A stretch of DNA of 64,000 nucleotides from Burkholderiales bacterium. GTDB lineage: Bacteria > Pseudomonadota > Gammaproteobacteria > Burkholderiales > SG8-41. Location: NCBI GenBank assembly GCA_036262035.1, contig DATAJS010000010.1, positions 974,915 to 1,038,914 on the forward strand, in the 5' to 3' direction. The notes beneath the pieces were generated by a model. The model made no database searches and was not told the origin of the DNA. It was given only the letters and a program-made list of their open reading frames with translations. The translations under genes and the position numbers were made by a program. Positions 32,114 through 40,489 of the stretch are shown in pieces (the first letter of the stretch is position 1; every line of letters starts with the position of its first letter).

Positions 32114-33247
32114 ATGCTGCAGTTCGAAGAACAAATGCTGGGAGGAGTCGGAGCGACGCCGGGGATGCAGGCGGTGCCGGTGCGCGGGCCTGCGCCTGCG
32201 CCGGGGCCGCTGGGTGAGGACGCGTCGCAGCGCCGCGTGAACGTCGCCGACAAGCGCATCATCAACGGCCAGACCGACGTCAACCAGCTCGTCCCGTTCA
32301 AGTACAAATGGGCGTGGGAGAAGTATCTCTCGGCGTGCGCGAACCACTGGATGCCGCAGGAGATCCAGATGAGCCGCGACATCGAGCTGTGGAAGAACCC
32401 GAACGGGCTCTCCGAGGACGAGCGCCGCATCGTCAAGCGCAACCTGGGCTTCTTCGTGACCGCGGACTCGCTCGCGGCGAACAACATCGTCCTCGGCACG
32501 TATCGCCACATCACCGCGCCGGAGTGCCGCCAGTACCTGCTGCGCCAGGCGTTCGAGGAGGCGATCCATACCCACGCCTACCAGTACATCGTCGAGAGCC
32601 TGCAGCTCGACGAGGGCGAGGTGTTCAACGCCTATCACGAGATTCCGTCGATCCGGGCGAAAGACGAGTTCCTGATCCCGTTCATCGACACGCTGACCGA
32701 TCCGGCGTTCAAGACCGGCACGCTCGAGAACGACCAGCAGCTGCTGAAGAGCCTGATCGTCTTCGCGTGCGTGATGGAGGGGCTCTTCTTCTACGTCGGC
32801 TTCACCCAGATCCTCGCGCTCGGCCGCCAGAACAAGATGACGGGCGCCGCGGAGCAGTACCAGTACATCCTGCGCGACGAGTCGATGCACTGCAATTTCG
32901 GCATCGACCTCATCAACCAGATCAAGCTCGAGAATCCGCGCCTGTGGACGCCGGAATTCCGGGCGGAGATCGCGGGGATCATGGAGAAAGCGGTCGAGCT
33001 GGAGTACCGCTACGCCGAGGACACCATGCCGCGCGGCGTGCTCGGCCTGAACGCCGCGATGTTCAAGGAGTACTTGCGCTTCATCGCCAATCGCCGCTGC
33101 CAGCAGATCGGTCTCGACCCGCTGTTCGAAGGCGCGACCAACCCGTTCCCGTGGATGGCGGAGATGATCGATCTGAAGAAGGAGAAGAACTTCTTCGAGA
33201 CGCGCGTGACCGAGTATCAGACCGGCGGCGCGCTGAGCTGGGATTGA
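32114..33247 (+). CDS. nrdB: Ribonucleoside-diphosphate reductase, beta subunit
   Basis: 377 residues. Di-iron ligands and radical Tyr are intact: [17 protein letters not shown] (E-x2-H-x3-Y) and [13 protein letters not shown] (E-x2-H). The C-terminal tail ending in TGGALSWD resembles the peptide that docks on NrdA. The ATG at 32114 is well placed after AAAGGAG; a TTG 3 bp upstream is not needed. Follows nrdA after 128 bp. Confidence 0.97.
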   Translation: MLQFEEQMLGGVGATPGMQAVPVRGPAPAPGPLGEDASQRRVNVADKRIINGQTDVNQLVPFKYKWAWEKYLSACANHWMPQEIQMSRDIELWKNPNGLSEDERRIVKRNLGFFVTADSLAANNIVLGTYRHITAPECRQYLLRQAFEEAIHTHAYQYIVESLQLDEGEVFNAYHEIPSIRAKDEFLIPFIDTLTDPAFKTGTLENDQQLLKSLIVFACVMEGLFFYVGFTQILALGRQNKMTGAAEQYQYILRDESMHCNFGIDLINQIKLENPRLWTPEFRAEIAGIMEKAVELEYRYAEDTMPRGVLGLNAAMFKEYLRFIANRRCQQIGLDPLFEGATNPFPWMAEMIDLKKEKNFFETRVTEYQTGGALSWD

Positions 33248-33278
33248 TCTCCTACAACTCGCACGAAAGGCGGCTTCC

Positions 33279-33584
33279 TTGACATACAGCCTGAAGTATC
33301 GGCGTTATCGCAGCAGAAGGCCGAGCGCTCACAGCGTGACCGAGCTGCGCGCGGAAACCAACTACACGCTGTGGGTGCGCTTCGACGACGGTCTGGAAGG
33401 GCGCGTCTATCTGGGGGATCTCGTCACGACCGACACGTTCGGTCTGCTTTCGGACGAAGAGAAGTTCCGCCGCGCCGCGATCGACCCGGTGTCGAACGCG
33501 GTGACGTGGGAAGGTGAGATCACGCTCGACCCGGATGCCTTGTACCGGGACGTGGCCAGCAAGGCCGTCGCGGCTTTGCACTAA
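33279..33584 (+). CDS. DUF2442 domain-containing protein
   Basis: 101 residues. The core (TNYTLWVRFDDGLEGRVYLGDLV...AAIDPVSNAVTWEGEITLDPDALYRDV) matches DUF2442. Such genes often pair with DUF4160 toxin-like genes, but no partner is present here. Start is TTG at 33279 with GAAAGGCGG upstream; no ATG is available. The first ~18 residues are very Arg/Ser-rich. Confidence 0.85.
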   Translation: MTYSLKYRRYRSRRPSAHSVTELRAETNYTLWVRFDDGLEGRVYLGDLVTTDTFGLLSDEEKFRRAAIDPVSNAVTWEGEITLDPDALYRDVASKAVAALH

Positions 33585-33613
33585 CGGTCGGCTAACCGAC
33601 GAAGGAGGGCACG

Positions 33614-34054
33614 ATGGCGAAGAAGTCAGCGCGAAAGAAGGCCGCCAGGAAGAAGGCGGCCAAGCGGTCGAGCGCCGCCGGGAGCGTGAAGAAAAAGGCC
33701 GGCCGCACAGCGGCGGGCCGGACGACCAAAGCGCGCGGCCGCAAGCAGGCGGCGCGCAAACCGGCCGGGAAGAAAGCCGCGGGGCGCAAGCCGGCGAAGA
33801 AGAAAGCCGCGGCGCGCAAATCCGGCGGGGCGAGGACCAGCTCGAGCCGGGCCGCGAAGAGTGCGGCCAAAAAAAAGCCGACTAAAAAGTCGGCTAAGAA
33901 AAAAGCAGCCAAGAAAAAGCCCGCTGCCCCTGAGCGACGCACCGAGGTAGAAGCGACCGCGGCCCAACCTGCCGCGGAGCCTGCCGCCCCGGAAGCGCCA
34001 CGACCCGTGGCTATTCCTGGCGCGTGGCCGTTTCCCATGGGGTCCCGGCCCTGA
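33614..34054 (+). CDS. Histone H1-like / AlgP-type Lys-Ala-rich protein
   Basis: 146 residues. Residues 1-105 are almost only K, A, R, S, G, P and T in KKAA/RKPA-type repeats, like the C-terminal tails of histone H1 and bacterial AlgP/Hc1 proteins. The last 40 residues are acidic/Pro-Ala-rich, ending in PWPFPMGSRP. Probably DNA- or polyphosphate-binding; low complexity makes orthology unsafe. ATG follows GAAGGAGG. Confidence 0.8.
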   Translation: MAKKSARKKAARKKAAKRSSAAGSVKKKAGRTAAGRTTKARGRKQAARKPAGKKAAGRKPAKKKAAARKSGGARTSSSRAAKSAAKKKPTKKSAKKKAAKKKPAAPERRTEVEATAAQPAAEPAAPEAPRPVAIPGAWPFPMGSRP

Positions 34055-34276
34055 CTTAGCCGCCATGCCTGCGGTCGGAAATCCCGGGGGATTTCGGCCG
34101 CCAGCGTGGAATATTCACGAGCGGACAGCAGGTCGCCAAAGATACAGAAACTCGGTCGGGTCGGCAAGGCGTGGGTCGCCTCGGCGGCTGCTATCGCCTA
34201 CTTTTTCCTTTTGCACCAATGACTTGGCGGGGTCTTCCGGGGCCGAGAGTCCAACTGGCGTCGAATCTTCGGATTA

Positions 34277-34299
34277 CGCTGATTAAAACGTAATCAGCG
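34277..34299. terminator. Hairpin at the 3' end of the threonine aldolase gene
   Basis: CGCTGATTA (34277-34285) and TAATCAGCG (34291-34299) form a 9-bp stem that includes the aldolase stop codon (34294-34296). It lacks a long T-run, so terminator activity is uncertain. The preceding 34055-34276 shows no gene. Confidence 0.4.
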
Positions 34300-35334
34300 C
34301 CCGGAAGCGCCGCGCCACGCGCGCTCGAACGCGTCTACGCAATCGTCGATGTCGCGTTCAGCGACGTGACGATGCGTGACGAAGCGCAGCGCGTAACGGT
34401 CGCACGGACTCACGCGCACGCCGCTCTTCTCCATCGTCTGCGACCACCGCGCGGCGGTGTCGCGGTTCTTCGGCAACTCCACCTTCACGATGTTCGTTTC
34501 GACATCGTCGGGATCGACGAGCGATGCATCGATCTTCGCGAGGCCGTGCGCGAGCCGCTTCGCGGTCGCGTGATCTTCGGCGAGACGCGCGACCATCGAG
34601 CGCAACGCGACGATGCCGGCCGCCGCGATCGGTCCGGCCTGTCGCATGTTGCCGCCTACCATGCGCCGGAACGCGCGCGCCCGGTCGATGAACGCGGAAG
34701 TCCCGCACAAGAGCGAGCCGACCGGTGCCGACAAACCTTTCGATACGCAAAAGCACACCGAGTCGGTGTATTGCGCGATCTCTCGCGCGTCGACGCGCAA
34801 CGCGGCCGCCGCATTGAAGAGGCGCGCACCGTCGGTGTGCACCGGCACGTCCGCTTCGCGCGCGATCGTGTGCACCGCGCGCATGTGCTCGAGCGGCAGC
34901 ACCGCGCCGCCCGCGCGGTTGTGGCTGGTCTCCATCGCGATCAGCGCGGTGCCGAAGTTCTGCCGCGTGGGCTTGCGCACCGCATCGCGCAGCCGGTCGA
35001 GGTCCATCGCGCCGCGGTGTCCGGCTATGCCTTTGTAGAACGCGCCCGCGACCGCGGTGATGCCGCCGAGCTCCGAGTTCAGTATGTGCGCGCCGGCTTC
35101 GAGCAGCACTTCGCCGCCGCGCTGGGTGTGCGCGAGGACCGCGACGAGGTTGGTCATCGTCCCGCTCGGCATCAACGCGGCGCCGTCCTTGCCCGTCATG
35201 TGCGCGGCAAGCGCTTCGAGCTCTTCGACCGTCGCATCGCCGTCGCGCGAATCGTCGCCGAAGGTCGCATCGCGCATCGCGGAGAGCATCGCTTCGGAAG
35301 GGCGGGTGACGGTGTCGCTGCGCAGATCGATCAT
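34294..35334 (-). CDS. ltaE: Low-specificity L-threonine aldolase
   Basis: 346-residue fold-type I PLP enzyme that cleaves L-threonine/allo-threonine to glycine and acetaldehyde. Visible are MIDLRSDTVTRPSEAMLSAM at the N-terminus, HTDGARLFNAAAAL and the PLP lysine in DSVCFCVSKGLSAPVGSLL. The ATG at 35334 gives the standard start and lies 2 bp after the upstream gene's stop, so the two are likely co-transcribed. Confidence 0.94.
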   Translation of the reverse strand: MIDLRSDTVTRPSEAMLSAMRDATFGDDSRDGDATVEELEALAAHMTGKDGAALMPSGTMTNLVAVLAHTQRGGEVLLEAGAHILNSELGGITAVAGAFYKGIAGHRGAMDLDRLRDAVRKPTRQNFGTALIAMETSHNRAGGAVLPLEHMRAVHTIAREADVPVHTDGARLFNAAAALRVDAREIAQYTDSVCFCVSKGLSAPVGSLLCGTSAFIDRARAFRRMVGGNMRQAGPIAAAGIVALRSMVARLAEDHATAKRLAHGLAKIDASLVDPDDVETNIVKVELPKNRDTAARWSQTMEKSGVRVSPCDRYALRFVTHRHVAERDIDDCVDAFERAWRGASGR

Positions 35335-35336
35335 GG

Positions 35337-35945
35337 TCAGTTGCACTCCGGGTGTCCGTGGGGCGCGGCCGGCCGCGGATCGAAGCCGAAGCGCCGCGGC
35401 GCTTCGGTCGATTCGAGCGAGCCGATCTTCACGCGCGCGCCGCCGTATTCGAGCCACAGCGGCACGTCTTCGCCGCCCTGCACGCATTCGATCATGACAT
35501 CGAGGGCGTCGTCATCGGGCTGTCGGCCTTTCGCATCGACCAGCGCCCCGGCGACCGCGTCGAGATCGCGGTCGTCGACAAGCCCGGGCCCGAGCTCGGT
35601 GTCGACGACGATCGCGCCGTGCTCGTCGATGTAGGCGCCTTTCAACCCGCCCGGCTTGACGCGGGTCTGGGTGCACAGCTCCAGCGGAGACGAGACCGCG
35701 CTCGTCACGCGAAAGACGAAAGGCGCGTATTCGAGCGAGACGAACACGCGCTGCGGCCCGTTCTGGAAGAACCACCGCCCGTCGGCGTCGCGCTCGTAGT
35801 TACGCCCGATGAAATCGACGACGACCGGATTGGTGATGCGCTCGCCCTTGATCAGCCATTGGCCGCGCCGGTCGAGGGCGAGCCAGCCGTAGACCGCGGG
35901 AACGTTGGGCCACTTCGCCATCCCGCGCAGTACATGGTCGTCCAT
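35337..35945 (-). CDS. Conserved hypothetical protein, MAKWPNVP type
   Basis: 202 residues, soluble. It starts MDDHVLRGMAKWPNVPAVYG, continues GWLALDRRGQWLIKGERI and FIGRNYERDADGRWFFQNGPQRVFV. I recognise this as a widespread uncharacterised betaproteobacterial family (possibly numbered DUF2946; I cannot confirm that number). No catalytic motif is evident. It is upstream of and adjacent to the threonine aldolase gene. Confidence 0.75.
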   Translation of the reverse strand: MDDHVLRGMAKWPNVPAVYGWLALDRRGQWLIKGERITNPVVVDFIGRNYERDADGRWFFQNGPQRVFVSLEYAPFVFRVTSAVSSPLELCTQTRVKPGGLKGAYIDEHGAIVVDTELGPGLVDDRDLDAVAGALVDAKGRQPDDDALDVMIECVQGGEDVPLWLEYGGARVKIGSLESTEAPRRFGFDPRPAAPHGHPECN

Positions 35946-36071
35946 TTGATGCCGTGAAGGGTGAATACGATGAAGAGTGAGGGGTAAGTGTACGCGATCC
36001 GTTCACCCTTCACCCTTCACCCTTCACCCTTCACCCTTCACCCTTCACCCTTCACCCTTCACCCTTCACTC
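35946..36071. repeat. TTCACCC heptad array at the 3' end of the EF-G-like gene
   Basis: Nine exact TTCACCC units from 36002 to 36064 plus TTCACTC at 36065-36071; an inverted GAAGGGTGAA/GAAGAGTGAG portion lies at 35956-35980. The EF-G-like stop codon (36066-36068) is inside the last unit. The array lies ahead of the next minus-strand gene, which starts at 35945. Copy number is likely to vary between strains. Confidence 0.9.
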
Positions 36072-38111
36072 TTCGACCTGTGCGACCTTGCTGTGGGCGG
36101 CGACGAGATCCTTCTGCACGTTCGGCGGCACCGGCTCGTAATGAGAGAGCTCGATCGCGTAAGAGCCCTGGCCGGCGGTCACCGATTTCAACCGCGCCTG
36201 ATAGTTGTTCAGCTCGGCGAGCGGACACTGCGCGCGTATCGCGACCGTTCCCGGCGCCGCGGCGTCGGTGCCGCTGATCTGACCGCGCTTGGCCGAGATG
36301 TCGCCGGCGATATCGCCCATGTTGGGCTCGGGCGCGGTGATCTCGAGGTTGACGATGGGCTCGAGGACGATCGGCCGTGCTTTGCTGATCGCGTCCATGA
36401 ACGCGCGCTTGCCCGCGGCGATGAAGGCGACTTCCTTCGAATCGACCGCGTGGTGCTTGCCGTCGTAGACCGTGACGCGCACGTCCTGTACCGGGTAACC
36501 CGCAACCGGACCGGCTTCGAGCACCTGCCGCACGCCTTTCTCGACCGCCGGCATGAACTGGTTGGGGATGACGCCGCCTTTGACCGCATCGACGAACTCG
36601 AAGCCCGAGCCGCGGGACAGCGGCTCGACGCGCAGGAACACCTCGCCGAACTGGCCGGCGCCGCCGGTCTGCTTCTTGTGGCGGTGATGGCCTTCGGCTT
36701 TCGCCGTGATGGTCTCGCGATAGGGAATGCGCGGCGGCTTGGTCGTCACCTCGACGTGATACTGCCCCTGCAGCCGGTCCATGATGTAGCGCATGTGCAG
36801 GTCGCCCAGGCCGCTGACGACGGTCTCGGCGGCGGCGGTGTGCTCGACCTTGAACGTCGGGTCCTCGGCCGCGAGCTTGTGCATCGCTTCGGAGATGCGC
36901 TGCTCGTCGCCCCGTCGCTTAGGCTCGACCGCCAGGCTGTGCATCGGCGTCGGGAACTCGAGCGGCAGCAGGTGGATGTGGTCTTCGTCGTGAGAGTCGT
37001 GCAGCACCGCGTCGAAGTGGATGTCGTCCACTTTCGCCACCGCGCCGATGTCGCCCGGGACGAGCGCGTCGCTCTCGACGAACTCCTTGCCCTGCATCAG
37101 GTAGGGATGGCTCACCTTGAAAGGCTTGCGCCCGTCGCCGATGAAGAGCTGGGTGTCCTTGGTGATCGTGCCCTGGTGGACGCGGAACACGCCGACCTTG
37201 CCGACGAAGGGGTCGATCATCACCTTGAAGACATGGGCCAGCACGTGCCTGGAAGCATCGGGCTGGCACTGGATCGGCTGCGCGCCGGGTCCTTCGCCTT
37301 TGAGAAACTGCGGGCAGTTGCCTTCGGTGGGATTGGGCAGGAGCTTCACGAAGATGTCGAGCAGCTCGGCGACGCCGGCGCCGGTCCGCGCCGACACGAA
37401 GCAGATCGGGACGAGGTGGCCTTCGCGCAGCGCCTGCTCGAAAGGCGCGTGCAATTCCTCGGGGCTGACTTCGCCCTGCTCGAGGTATTTCGCCATCAGG
37501 TTCTCGTCGACTTCGACGACCTGGTCGATCAGCGCCTGGTGCGCGTCCTCGACCGAGGAGAAATCGGACTCGCCCGAGGGATTGAAGAAGCAGTCGACCA
37601 CGCGTTTGCCGCCGTCGGCCGGCAGGTTGATCGGCAGGCACTCCTTGCCGAACGCCGACTGGATCTGCGAGACCAGCCCGGGCAGGTCGACGTCGTCGGC
37701 GTCGATCTTGTTGACGATGACGATGCGGCACAGGTTGCGTTTCTGCGCCCAGCTCATCATGCGGCTGGTGATCATCTCGATGCCGTTCTGGGCGTTGATG
37801 ACGACCGCCGCGGTCTCCACCGCGGGCAGCGCGCCGATCGCGCGGCCGATGAAGTCGGGCAGCCCCGGCGTATCGATGATGTGCACGCGCGTGCCCGCGG
37901 TGGTGAGGTGCACGACGCTCGCGTTGAGCGAGTGCTGGTACTGTTTCTCGAGAGGATCGAAATCGCACACCGTCGACCCCTTGTCGACGCTGCCCGGCGC
38001 GCCGATCACCCCGGCCCGGTGCAGCAGCGCTTCGACCAGGGTGGTCTTGCCCGACGCGCCGTGACCTACGAAGGCAATGGTGCGAATCATCTCCGGTGAG
38101 AATCTCGGCAT
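36066..38111 (-). CDS. EF-G-like translational GTPase (EF-G paralogue)
   Basis: 681 residues with EF-G architecture: G domain (G1 GHGASGKT at 16-23, G3 DTPG at 80-83, G4 NKID at 134-137), domain II (about 290-375), III, IV (about 465-590) and V. The conserved switch I motif RGIT is missing; the matching segment (about 55-68) reads EKQYQHSLNASVV. This, and the absence of rpsL/rpsG/tuf neighbours, mark it as an EF-G2-type paralogue rather than the housekeeping EF-G. Its role may be ribosome recycling, stress or none in GTP hydrolysis. ATG follows AGGAGGAG. Confidence 0.88.
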   Translation of the reverse strand: MPRFSPEMIRTIAFVGHGASGKTTLVEALLHRAGVIGAPGSVDKGSTVCDFDPLEKQYQHSLNASVVHLTTAGTRVHIIDTPGLPDFIGRAIGALPAVETAAVVINAQNGIEMITSRMMSWAQKRNLCRIVIVNKIDADDVDLPGLVSQIQSAFGKECLPINLPADGGKRVVDCFFNPSGESDFSSVEDAHQALIDQVVEVDENLMAKYLEQGEVSPEELHAPFEQALREGHLVPICFVSARTGAGVAELLDIFVKLLPNPTEGNCPQFLKGEGPGAQPIQCQPDASRHVLAHVFKVMIDPFVGKVGVFRVHQGTITKDTQLFIGDGRKPFKVSHPYLMQGKEFVESDALVPGDIGAVAKVDDIHFDAVLHDSHDEDHIHLLPLEFPTPMHSLAVEPKRRGDEQRISEAMHKLAAEDPTFKVEHTAAAETVVSGLGDLHMRYIMDRLQGQYHVEVTTKPPRIPYRETITAKAEGHHRHKKQTGGAGQFGEVFLRVEPLSRGSGFEFVDAVKGGVIPNQFMPAVEKGVRQVLEAGPVAGYPVQDVRVTVYDGKHHAVDSKEVAFIAAGKRAFMDAISKARPIVLEPIVNLEITAPEPNMGDIAGDISAKRGQISGTDAAAPGTVAIRAQCPLAELNNYQARLKSVTAGQGSYAIELSHYEPVPPNVQKDLVAAHSKVAQVEE

Positions 38112-38192
38112 GCTCCTCCTCCGTCCTGTGAGTGCGTCCTGCGGCGGTGGGGGCTAGCCTCGTGAATCGCCGGGACTGATGGGTGCCGGGCC

Positions 38193-38222
38193 AGTATAGC
38201 CGCCCCCCAAATTCGTAGACAA
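38193..38222 (-). promoter_or_regulatory. Promoter of the EF-G-like gene
   Basis: On the minus strand, TTGTCT (38222-38217) and TATACT (38198-38193) with an 18-bp spacer, about 80 bp upstream of the ATG. Confidence 0.55.
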
Positions 38223-38301
38223 GCGAGCCCTTGCGACTGCAACGGACGCAAAAAACGAACCGCATTAACCCTTTGCGCGGTGAGCGAACGTTAGTGATCG
38301 C

Positions 38302-38946
38302 ATGGACTGGGTCATCGCATCGCCGTCGTTCGGCGGTTTACCGCCGAAGCGCGCTCGCGCATACTCCGAGCCCGTGATGCCGAGGGACGCGCAAGCCGAG
38401 GACGAAGACCTGATGCTGGCCTACGCGCGCGGCAGCACCGATGCGTTCGACACCCTCTACCGCCGTCACAAAGGCCCGCTCTATCGCTACCTCGTGCGGC
38501 AGTGTCGCGACCCCTCGACGGCGGAAGAGCTTTTCCAGGACATCTGGGCGAACCTGGTGCGTGCGCGACAGAGCTATGTCGTCACCGCGCGGTTCACGAC
38601 CTGGCTCTACCGGCTCGCGCACAATCGGCTCATCGATCACTACCGGCGCCATGCCCCGGCATCGCTCGCGTCGTTCGACGACGAGGATGCGGGCCTGGCC
38701 GAGCCGGCCGCGGCCGCGCACGAGCAGCCCGATGCCGCGTACGATGCGAAGGCCAAGGCCGCGCGGCTGCTGACGGTGCTCGGCGAGCTGCCCGAAGCGC
38801 AGCGCGAAGCGTTCGTGCTCCAGAACGAATCGGGCATGAGCATCGAAGAGATCGCCGAGGCGACCGGGGTGAACCGCGAGACCGCGAAGAGCCGGCTGCG
38901 TTACGCGATGGCGAAGCTTCGCGCGGGGATGCAGGGATGGCTGTGA
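38302..38946 (+). CDS. RNA polymerase sigma factor, ECF family
   Basis: 214 residues. Region 2: DAFDTLYRRHKGPLYRYLVRQC, AEELFQDIWANLVRARQSY and FTTWLYRLAHNRLIDHYRR. Region 4: LPEAQREAFVLQNESGMSIEEIAEATGVNRETAKSRLRYAMAKLR. A start at ATG 38377 (MPRDAQAEDEDLML) would drop 25 unconserved residues and is a good alternative. Overlaps the next gene by 10 bp. Divergent from the EF-G-like gene. No -35/-10 of an obvious ECF type was identified. Confidence 0.9.
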   Translation: MDWVIASPSFGGLPPKRARAYSEPVMPRDAQAEDEDLMLAYARGSTDAFDTLYRRHKGPLYRYLVRQCRDPSTAEELFQDIWANLVRARQSYVVTARFTTWLYRLAHNRLIDHYRRHAPASLASFDDEDAGLAEPAAAAHEQPDAAYDAKAKAARLLTVLGELPEAQREAFVLQNESGMSIEEIAEATGVNRETAKSRLRYAMAKLRAGMQGWL

Positions 38947-39887
38947 ACGAGCGCGATTTCGAGTTCGGTCCCGACGACGCGAAGATCGCGGCGCTCTACC
39001 GCGACGCTGCGCGCGACGAGCCGCCGGCGGCGCTCGACGCTGCGGTGTCGCGCAACGCCCGCAGCGCCGTCGCGCCCCGGTCCGCCGAGCCGCGTGCGTC
39101 ATGGTGGATGCCGTGGCGCGTGCCGTTTGCGTTCGCGGCGGTCGCGGTGCTCTCGGTCAGCGTCGTGCTGGTCGCGGACCGCGAAGGCGGCGCGCCGATG
39201 AAGCTCGAGCAGCGCGAGGCCGCGCCGGCAGCCGCACCGGCCCGCGAGCCCGCGCCGATGACGTCCCCGAAGGCAGCGGATACGGCGCCGGCCGGGCCCG
39301 AGCCGACGACCGTGCCCGGCCAAGCGCCGGCGGGGACGCGCGCGAAGACCGTGACGGCACCGCCAGCGCCGCCTGAGACCGATGCCGCCGGGCCCGCCGA
39401 AAACCGGATCGCCGCATCGGGGCAGGCCGGTGAGGCGGGGCGGGCGAAAGCGGAGCCCGAAGCACGGCGCGACGAGCGCGAATCGGCCGATCGTCTTCAG
39501 GCGCTGGCCAAGCGGCGGGCCGAAGACTCGGCCAAGGTGATACGCGACGAGCCCGCGCCTCAGCCGCCGCTCGCGGCGACGGCGCCGCCGCCGCCGGCAG
39601 CGGCGCGCGAGGCCGCGCCGGCAGCCGGAGCTGCGGCGCCGGCCATGCGGCCGTATGCGATGCAGGACGCAAAACCGCTCGCGTCGCAGCGCCGTGCGGC
39701 TGCCGCCGATGCGATGACGCCTGCGGTGGCGGCGCTGGTCGCCGAGCTCGACAAAAGACCCCCGGCCGAATGGCTCGCCCGCATCGCTGCGCTGAGACGC
39801 GAAGGACGCGCCGCCGACGCCGAGGGCCTGCTCGCCGAATTCAGGCGCCGCTTCCCCGAGGAGCCGGTGCCGCCCGCCGACCGCTGA
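38937..39887 (+). CDS. Putative anti-sigma factor, single-pass, Ala/Pro-rich
   Basis: 316 residues. N-terminal cytoplasmic part (1-58), one membrane helix (about 62-80, PFAFAAVAVLSVSVVLVA), a long Ala/Pro/Glu-rich periplasmic linker (about 85-255) and a short conserved-looking C-terminus (LDKRPPAEWLARIAALRREG...LLAEFRRRFPEE). Translation coupling to the ECF gene (10-bp overlap) and topology suggest that it holds the sigma factor at the membrane. No zinc-finger anti-sigma motif is seen. Confidence 0.75.
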   Translation: MAVNERDFEFGPDDAKIAALYRDAARDEPPAALDAAVSRNARSAVAPRSAEPRASWWMPWRVPFAFAAVAVLSVSVVLVADREGGAPMKLEQREAAPAAAPAREPAPMTSPKAADTAPAGPEPTTVPGQAPAGTRAKTVTAPPAPPETDAAGPAENRIAASGQAGEAGRAKAEPEARRDERESADRLQALAKRRAEDSAKVIRDEPAPQPPLAATAPPPPAAAREAAPAAGAAAPAMRPYAMQDAKPLASQRRAAAADAMTPAVAALVAELDKRPPAEWLARIAALRREGRAADAEGLLAEFRRRFPEEPVPPADR

Positions 39888-39893
39888 GCCTTC

Positions 39894-40076
39894 ATGACGG
39901 AAGCATCCGACGACGATCCGAAACCCGAACCGCCGCGCGCGCCCGAGCAGTGGGAGTGCTGCGGGAGCGGCTGCGACCCGTGCGTGTACGACCTCTACTG
40001 GCAGGCGGTGGATCGCTACGAGCGGGCCCTACACGACTGGGAACTGCGGCGCAAGTCACGCTCGACGCCCGATTGA
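39894..40076 (+). CDS. Oxidoreductase-like domain protein (Cys-rich, small)
   Basis: 60 residues. The block EQWECCGSGCDPCVYDLYWQAVDRYERAL matches the 'oxidoreductase-like, N-terminal' domain (PF09791), with a CC-x3-C-x2-C cluster that may bind a metal or iron-sulfur cluster. It is 6 bp after the anti-sigma-like gene and may be in its operon. Function unknown. Confidence 0.75.
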   Translation: MTEASDDDPKPEPPRAPEQWECCGSGCDPCVYDLYWQAVDRYERALHDWELRRKSRSTPD

Positions 40077-40096
40077 GCTTGCAAAAAGGGCGGGGT

Positions 40097-40124
40097 TTGC
40101 GGATCGGAATTCTGCGGTTACAAT
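40097..40124 (+). promoter_or_regulatory. Promoter of the leader/lytic transglycosylase unit
   Basis: TTGCGG (40097-40102) and TACAAT (40119-40124), 16-bp spacer. Transcription from here would give a 5' UTR of about 360 nt before the next gene. Confidence 0.55.
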
Positions 40125-40130
40125 CCACCC

Positions 40131-40489
40131 GTCCATTCAATAAAGAACCGGCTAATCACCGGCAACTTTTTGTTTTCCTGTAGTTTTTGCTGCCTTCCGC
40201 GGCTGCCGGTGATGTCTTCCGGTACGACTTCCGCGAGGCCGTAAAGCCGACTAATCGGGGTGATGGCGCAGCCCGCGCCATTTGAAAGAAGTACCACCCC
40301 AGCTCGCCCGGGACCGACTCCGCGTCGCGCAACCCGAGGCTCGACTAAAGAAGGTTCGTCCGCTCGCACGCCGTACGGCGGCTTTGCCTCCGTCGTCCTG
40401 CGCCGCAAGCGGTATTCACGTTACCCGTGAGGTAACAGGCTGTCCGGGCGCGGCTGTGCACCCGGGCTCATCAAGAAGGAGGTTTTGCC
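40131..40489 (+). ncRNA. Putative structured 5' leader (riboswitch or other cis-RNA candidate)
   Basis: No ORF of note in 40077-40489. The sequence has a 9-bp stem ATCACCGGC (40156-40164) with GCCGGTGAT (40206-40214) enclosing a T-rich loop, the repeated word GCTAATCACCGG/GACTAATCGGGG, a GTTACC/GGTAAC hairpin near 40422-40438 and CCGGG/CCCGG pairing just before the AAGGAGG ribosome-binding site. I could not match it to a known riboswitch class by eye (checked against ydaO, c-di-GMP, cobalamin and fluoride consensus motifs). An independent small RNA is also possible. Confidence 0.4.

Noticed and set aside
36002-36071. CRISPR-like appearance of the TTCACCC array
   Set aside because: Unit is 7 nt with no spacers; a simple tandem repeat.
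40131-40489. ydaO (c-di-AMP), c-di-GMP, cobalamin or fluoride riboswitch in the leader
   Set aside because: Conserved core motifs of these classes are not found by eye; left as an unclassified structured leader.
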